64,000 nt of DNA. It comes from Cryptomeria japonica (Eukaryota; Streptophyta; Pinopsida; Cupressales; Cupressaceae). The stretch is from contig NC_081408.1 in assembly GCF_030272615.1 (NCBI RefSeq), positions 199,373,341-199,437,340 of the forward strand, in the 5' to 3' direction. The first letter of the stretch is position 1. Each line of letters starts with the position of its first letter. The notes under the pieces are model-generated. The model saw only the letters and a list, made by a program, of their open reading frames with translations. It made no database searches and was not told where the DNA came from. This document shows, one piece after another, positions 58,079-64,000 of this stretch. The translations under genes and the position numbers were made by a program.

Positions 58079-58541
58079 TGTGAGATTTTGCCAAGATCAA
58101 GAGGCAATGGAAAGCACAAATAAGAGAGAACAAAATAGATGATAGAAATAAACTGTATTCTATCAAGATGAAAAAATACTGATCAACTCGATCATCAAGC
58201 ATTACATACAATGAATATAAGCCTGCTTATTTAGGCAAGGCTATATGGATATGCGAGCACACAAACATGACATGTGGCTCAATAAGAAACAAGGGTATGT
58301 AGGAAATAGGTGTGGGTAGGTAGGAGAAATAATATAATAGTCCACATGAGGTGGATCACCCACTGAATGTGGAGTGTAACAACAAGATCAACACCATAAA
58401 AGGTGGATATTCTCCTACACACACTCCCAATGTGGCACAAACACCCAAGTGTCTCATACCCAAACTACTATGAAATGCATTTCCTAAGTAAGCTTGAGTA
58501 AGTGTAATAATATCCAAGATGAATAATTATTTACACCAACA
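58079..58541 (-). repeat. D2 5' LTR
   Basis: 463 bp, tgtgagattttgcc to ccaaca, the pair of 54303-54777. Confidence 0.95.
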
Positions 58542-58546
58542 GTAAG

Positions 58547-59905
58547 GTTGTCAGAAATAAAGCAAGACTAGTGTGTAAGGGATATTCTCAGAAAGGAGTT
58601 GATTACAATGAAACCTTTGCACCGGTAGCTAGAATTGAGGTAGTCAGATTATTCTTGGCTTTTGCAGCACACAAGAACTACAAAGTTTATCAAATGGATA
58701 TTAAATGTGCATTTTTGAATGGAGATCTTGAAGAGGAAGTATACATTGAACAACCTGATGGATTTTCTTTGACATATGACAATGATATGGTTTGCAGATT
58801 AAGGAAAGCTTTGTATGGACTGAAACAAGCCCCAAGAGCTTGGTATGCAAGATTGGATAAGTATCTTTTAAAGATTGGTTTTACTAAAGAAAATGCAGAC
58901 AACAATTTATATTACAAAATAACTAATGATGACATCTTGATTATAGAAGTATTAGTTGATGACATAATCTTTGGAGGAGAAGATGGTTTAAGTAAGGAAT
59001 TTTCTACTAAAATGCAGCAAGAATTTGAAATGTCTATGATTGGAGAAATAAAATTCTTTTTAGGATTGCAGATTTCATAAACTGATAAAGGTATATTCTT
59101 GAGTCAATCCAAATACTTAAAAGAGTTACTAAAGAAATTTGGGATGGAAAATTCTAAACCGGTAAGCACACCTATGACTACAAATGACAAATTATCTCAA
59201 AGGGATGAATCTACACCTATTAATCCAACTAGATACAAATCTATGATAGGAGGTTTACTGTATTTAACACAAACCAGACCTGATATTATGAATGTAGTAT
59301 GTATTGTTTCAAGATTGCAAAGTAATCCTAGAAAAAATCATGAATGAATAGTAAAAAAGATTTTTCGGTACTTACAAGGCACTATAAATCTTGGATTATG
59401 GTATCCTAGAGATGAAAACTTTGAATTATGTGCATACACAGATTCAAATTGGGTAGGAGATGTGGATGATAGAAAAAGCATCACTAGTGGAGCATTCTTT
59501 CTTGGAAAGAGATTAGTTTCTTGGTTGAGTAAGAAACAGAGTTGTACATCTTTATCAACAGCAGAATCAGAATATGTTGCAGCAACAACTAACTATACAT
59601 GGGTACTATGGCTTAAGCAAATGTTGAAAGACATAAAGGTAAAATGCAAGGAACCTATTACCATATATTGTGATAACACTGTAGCAATTGATATATCTAA
59701 GAATCCAGTACTACATTCTAAAACAAAACATTTTTCTATCAAACTAAATTTTCTAAGGGAAAAAGTTGAAGAAAAGGAGATAAAACTAGTTTATGTGAAC
59801 ACTAAAGAACAGATTGCAGATATTTTCACAAAACCTTTGCCTAAGGAGACTTTTGAATATCTTAGAGATCAACTTGGAGTCATACCACCATTGGTAGAGA
59901 CTTAG
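58547..59905 (+). pseudogene. C reverse transcriptase and RNase H
   Basis: In phase with 54302 after D2. [36 protein letters not shown] (catalytic Asp), [28 protein letters not shown] (active site). RNase H: CAYTDSNWVGDVDDRKSITS, LSTAESEYVAATTNYTWVLW, YCDNTVAIDISKN, IFTKPLP; natural end TAG at 59903. Stops at 59078 (TAA in place of Gln) and 59345 (TGA) inactivate it. Catalytic residues are present. The Asn in DSNW (usual DADW) leaves the Asp intact. Confidence 0.93.
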
Positions 59906-60277
59906 ACAGTTGATGATTGTCATCAACCGATAGAATTAACAGACAAATCTTTTACTCCGGTCTTTGATGAGGAAGCTACTTCTCAGGGGGAGTAGTTGGT
60001 ATTTTGTATATGAACTTGGTATTATTGTAACTTTGGCATTTGATGTCAAAGGGGGAGAGATATCTATGGAAAAACACATTATCTTTTGGAGAAATTGGTA
60101 TGGAAACTTTGGAAAACACATGTTGCTCCCAGGGGAAGAAATTGTTGTTTGGGAGAGACTATTACTCTCTGTATTCTGGTTATGATCTTTTTAGAGATTA
60201 TTGATATTTGACATTTCTATTTTGGCACTTTGATGGTTTTTCCATCTTGTGTTGCCATCAATGCCAAAGGGGGAGAT
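59906..60277 (+). other. C polypurine tracts
   Basis: Boxes caggggga at 59984, tcaaagggggag at 60046-60057 within ggcatttgatgtcaaaggg, and the terminal PPT gccaaagggggagat at 60263-60277. The terminal box lies in an inverted repeat with the LTR start (arms 60250-60268 and 60297-60316). Confidence 0.85.
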
Positions 60278-61345
60278 TGTTGGTATTTTTGTATGGTTTT
60301 GTCATTGATGTCAACACCTACCAAAACACTAGCACTTTGGAGATCTAGAAGCATTCACCGGCAAACAAGTAACTATTGCACAGTTACTGGTATATGGTAC
60401 ACCGACAGGATATAATGATCACCAACACTTGGAATTATGTGAAAGACACTTGGTAATGTCGAAGACATCTTTTGGACATCTTGTCCTAGAGTTTTGTTCA
60501 TTGGTATATTCATATTTGCATATTTGCTTTTACCGACAAATAGGTCCAGGGTTACCTAGGGTTACACCAGTAGGTTTATCTTTTCTAGATCAACATGGCA
60601 CGCTAAGGAAATGATTAATTATGTTGTAAATGCATTAAGCCGACATGTTCAAATCAGTTATTGCATCGAATATTATATTGTTTGTAAAATGTTTTTATTG
60701 TAATATCTTGTAGAGTCGACCTACTAAAATTGGTCTTAGGTTATGGTATAAATGTAAGATCTTAATTGTAAGATCGAGTGTGGAATGCGAAAAATAATTG
60801 TGTGAAGGTATATGCAAGATTAAGCGGAGCTATACATGAAGACATCATTTGAAGGTGAAGTTAGGTTTTTATGAAAGCATATCAGCATTACACCAGTACT
60901 AAATCCAGCATATGAGGATGCTATTTTGTGCAGTACATTCTTATTGGATTTAACCATCCAACTGTAGTCAGTGTGACTCCCATTTTGTGATTGAGCAGTG
61001 AGCTCTAGGCTGTTGGCCTTTCTGCATGTGCAGACCCCATTTATGTACACTTACTATCTGCAGTAGTATCATTTGATTGTGGGTAAGGTTTCCCACTATG
61101 GTTTTTCCCCTTACAGGGTTTCCACGTACAAATATTGGTGTCATATGTTGTGGATGAATTTGTGTTTATGTTTCATGCATTAATCTTTACCAGTATAACT
61201 AATAACTGTTAACACTGTCTACCGACATACTTAACTGGTTTACCAGTATTAAGCATTAAGGTGGTTAAGTTATCTTTTGGTTTAAAATTAGTTGACAACT
61301 GATTCACCCCCCCCGCCCCCTCTCAGTTGTCTCTGGGACCTAACA
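60278..61345 (+). repeat. C 3' LTR
   Basis: 1,068 bp, TGTTGGTATTTTTG to GACCTAACA, very similar to the 5' LTR. Hairpin arms 61294-61302 and 61323-61331, with the loop enlarged by extra C residues. Confidence 0.95.
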
Positions 61346-61760
61346 GAAAATATTCGTTTTTACTGGATATGCTATAGATGATCATGTTGTCTATTACAAA
61401 ATTATTCTGGCAGATTGTCTTCAGATTTCTAGATTGTTTGGATTATTGTTCATGCACAATATTGTTGTTTTAATGTTATTCTATGGAGTGTGCGAAATAA
61501 TGTGTTGTCTTCCTCATATTGAAATAATTGTAAATCAATTTTTCCTATTCCTAAGGTGTTATGGTTCTTTTGTGGTGGACCATTTATTCTCTATTTTTGG
61601 GTCTGGATAAAGATTTTTGGATTAAGCAAATCACTTTGCACCAGCTTATGCATATTGGTCTGAGAAGTTGTGTGCAATGGTTTTTGATGATGATTGGAAG
61701 GTGATCTGACTTGGTGTGAACCCTAACACATCTTCTTAACCTTCCAGATGATATGTTTTG
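61346..61760 (+). repeat. H 3' LTR, part 2
   Basis: Continues the LTR after C (tactggatatgctatagatg) in register with base 40 onward of the window, through tggatgatgattggaagg-like blocks to gatgatatgttttg. There the match to 1-440 stops abruptly. Confidence 0.8.
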
Positions 61761-64000
61761 TGTATTACCTCTCTTACCCAGACATGATAAAGCATGTATT
61801 ATGATACCGAATCTATACTTTAATGAAGATAATGTAGTAATGTGGTATCAATGAATGTAGATAGAGATGTTGTTAGACCTAGTGGATGTTATGATGATAA
61901 TGTTAATATTAATATGATTAATTATTGAAAATGGCTTGTTTATATTTTCAATGAATTTAATATTTAGGTTGTTTACATGCATATGGGGATGCCTAGTTAT
62001 AATATGAAAATGTCTTGATTGTGCTAATTAGGAGGTGGTTATTTAATATTGATGGTTATTATATGATCTCCTTTGGGGAATTAATTATGACCTAGGGTAA
62101 TTCTCCCCATGTCCATATCCGAATTATGTTTCTTTGGATTTATGTTGGCTATAGTGGCCTATTGTCTTTTAGAGGTAGGCATACTCAGTTGATTTATTGA
62201 AGGTTACTTATGTATAATGGATCTATGTTTTAGGATGTGAATATGTTAAATTATGAATTATATTTTCAAGGACATATTTGTAATATTAGGGTTTATTGTT
62301 ACAATTACGATTTCCTAGTGATTTGGATATGATGAGGGTATAACAATAATATTAGGGTTTGAGGCTTATGATATTTTAATGGCTATATGTGAGATGAAGC
62401 ATTATGTTGAGGATGGATTTTGATGTACTAAAATATGTTTCAGGTGATTCTATTGGAGGATTGATTATGGTTACTAATGCTATTTGTTAGATGTATATAT
62501 GGATGTATATGTGTGCAAGTGTTTTGTGTTGTAGGTGATGCAAGTACAAGGCTTTGACTCTACCTGGTTTAATAGGTTTGAGAGTATTCCTAAAAAATCC
62601 TCGATGTTGGTAATGGAGATAGCATAAATGTCCAAGTTGACCTAGCCTTAACCATGGTCCCAAATTAGGGCAATATCTTTGGTCTTGAGTTCACTTGTTT
62701 AGATTTTCACAAAGGCAATATCATCATCCTTAAGTCGGTTAGCTTGGTTGTGTGGTGGATGTTGCTTGATCTTGGCTAAGTTGTGCATTTATGTTTTATG
62801 TCATATTTAATATTATGTGTTCATCATATTTTGGTGGTATAAAATTCTCTCCTAATTATTATTGTTGTTGTTGTTGGTGTTATTAATGTTACTAATATTA
62901 AATTGTGTGACATAACTTGTATATATTAATATTATATATATTTGGTTCATTTTGTGATTTATGAGCATTCGGTGGGTATAATTATAGTTTGGGTGGAGTA
63001 AATTATAATATACATTTTTACTTATGATTTCTTTTGGGAGGAAGCTTATGATATTTATCTGGTTATTTGTTATTGGTGGGAGTTTGTTGCATAGTTGAAT
63101 TAATGAATTGATTTATGTGTTGTTATTATATGGTTTTGTTGAGAGGTGGTTGAGGATTCTCATAGAAGTTTGGGAATGGAATTTTATTGATTGATTATTG
63201 TTTCTTGGGAAGGTGGTTGATGGAATTTTGAGAGGCTTTTTGGAGAGTTTGATTTGGGTGCAATTTTTGGGAGAATTTGGAAGGGAATTTTCATTCTTTC
63301 TTGAGTAAGTTTTGAGGGGAGATTTTGGAGATTGTTGCATTGTTGGATTTGAGGACTGGATGGAGTTTTTTTTTCTTCTCTTTGCTTGGTTTCTGGTGGG
63401 AGACTTTTTTCTATTCGTGGGAGTGGGTATGAACTTTTTTCCTTGATTTGGAAATGGAAAAAAGGATGTATTCAATGTTTTTGATTTCTATTTGAAAGTG
63501 TTTTAAATTTTGGTCATGTACGTTTTAACATTGGCATTGAAATGCACTCTCTTTCTCTATGTTTTCAAAGGGATTATTCTTAGGGTTTATGATTATGTTT
63601 TGAATAAACCTTGATTATTAGATTTTGAATAGGGGGAAATGGTGTATTTAATTAATTTCATTTATATATTAATGTGTTTTTGAGTTTTGGTTATATGTAT
63701 GTTGTTTCGTGTTGAAATGCCCTCCTTAGATTAAGTTTTTAAGGGGATATTTTCATAGTTTTGAGTATTTATTTTAATAAATATATCTTGGAGTAAAAAA
63801 AAGGGATTTTTTGAAGGGAAATAGGCACCCCTCAAATGGGTGTTTTCTTTATTATTCTTCCAGGGCCTGATTGATTCCCAGATTTGAGCCCCAAGGGACC
63901 CTTTCTCAATTGCACTAGAACAAGATCAACTGCATAGTTAGAGCCTTCAATTTCACAAAAAGAGGCCTCAAGTATATAAAAAAGAGGTCCCAATTACACA
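61761..64000. other. Unclassified AT-rich sequence, possible insertion J
   Basis: It starts TGTATTACCTC right after ttttg, where H LTR homology ends, as an LTR element would; its other end is not in the window. No coding frame is credible; the 120-codon minus frame at 63113-63475 is Asn/Ser/Lys/Pro low complexity. A TTG-repeat lies at about 62863-62880, a diverged tandem duplication of about 180 bp at 63470-63790, and a TATA-like tatataaaaaag at about 63976. Confidence 0.35.

Larger units (their letters stand above)
54303..58541 (-). mobile_element. D2: non-autonomous copia element in C
   Basis: LTRs 54303-54777 and 58079-58541, target duplication gtaag (54298-54302, 58542-58546). PBS at 58067-58078. 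Complete at 4.2 kb. Minus-strand order: gag, zinc knuckle, protease, GAG-pre-integrase remnant, acidic ORF, PPT. No integrase core, RT or RNase H. It inserted independently of D1, as the target sites differ. Confidence 0.95.
46820..61345 (+). mobile_element. Element C: copia retrotransposon, split by D1 and D2
   Basis: LTRs 46820-47883 and 60278-61345, target duplication caaaa/gaaaa (46815-46819, 61346-61350; one mismatch). Without D1 and D2 it is about 6.7 kb. It carries gag, protease, integrase, RT and RNase H in copia order and is a close relative of A (same motifs, PBS and PPT boxes). Both insertions lie in the pol frame, and removing them restores phase. Stops show it was already decaying or decayed later. 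It sits in the 3' LTR of H. Confidence 0.94.

Noticed and set aside
63113-63475. 120-codon minus-strand frame
   Set aside because: Asn/Ser/Lys/Pro low-complexity translation of G/T-rich DNA; no motif or conserved context.

Overview
This is plant nuclear DNA with no recognisable host gene. Essentially all of it can be read as retrotransposons inserted into one another. The signs are copia-type gag-pol genes, initiator-Met primer-binding sites (TGGTATCAGAGC), TG...CA LTRs with 5-bp target duplications, an AT-rich composition and long intergenic nests. A large-genome seed plant, plausibly a conifer, fits best, but the sequence does not fix the species.

Layout, outermost to innermost. Element H (+ strand) is the outer host. 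Its 5' LTR runs off the left edge (1-1092), and its 3' LTR starts at 46431, is split by C, and resumes at 61346. H contains: (1) an L1-like insertion, 1568-2496, with a 15-bp duplication; (2) block I, about 2.7-8.4 kb, a degenerate ~1,200-codon gene preceded by an array of TTTAAA-centred palindromes; (3) element B, 9318-44215 (minus), a Ty3/gypsy-like element with gag and protease but no polymerase; (4) element C, 46820-61345 (+), a copia element inside H's 3' LTR. B contains copia element A (12116-39660, +). A contains solo LTR E3 (17590-20238), which itself holds solo LTR G (17899-19619). A's 3' LTR holds E1 (20968-38917, minus). E1 holds E2 (22757-29469, minus, same family as E1) and F (30511-35156, minus, LARD-like). 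C's pol gene is split by two related non-autonomous copia elements, D1 (50068-53636) and D2 (54303-58541), both minus. A possible further insertion, J, starts at 61761 and leaves the window.

Most boundaries rest on paired LTRs plus 5-bp duplications: B aagat, A gaata, E3 attca, G accgg, E1 gattg, E2 ctctg, F ctttc, D1 acccc, D2 gtaag, C caaaa/gaaaa. Removing B from H, A from B, and D1 and D2 from C (with one duplication copy each) puts the interrupted reading frames back in phase. The de-nested lengths agree: A about 6.9 kb and C about 6.7 kb; E1 about 6.6 kb and E2 6.7 kb.

How the parts relate. A and C carry gag, protease, integrase, RT and RNase H and would be the enzyme donors, although both copies are now dead. 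H, E1 and E2 share their PBS type, polypurine tracts and, for E, the hairpin at the LTR end. In place of pol they encode a coiled-coil/multi-zinc-knuckle protein followed by a long protein of unknown function. They look like non-autonomous partners of the copia (Sirevirus-like) elements. D1 and D2 are another parasitic type, in which an acidic ORF replaces integrase and RT. The main unexplained signals are the H/E/I proteins, the covarying LTR-end hairpin, the inverted repeat around the polypurine tract, and the palindrome array of block I.
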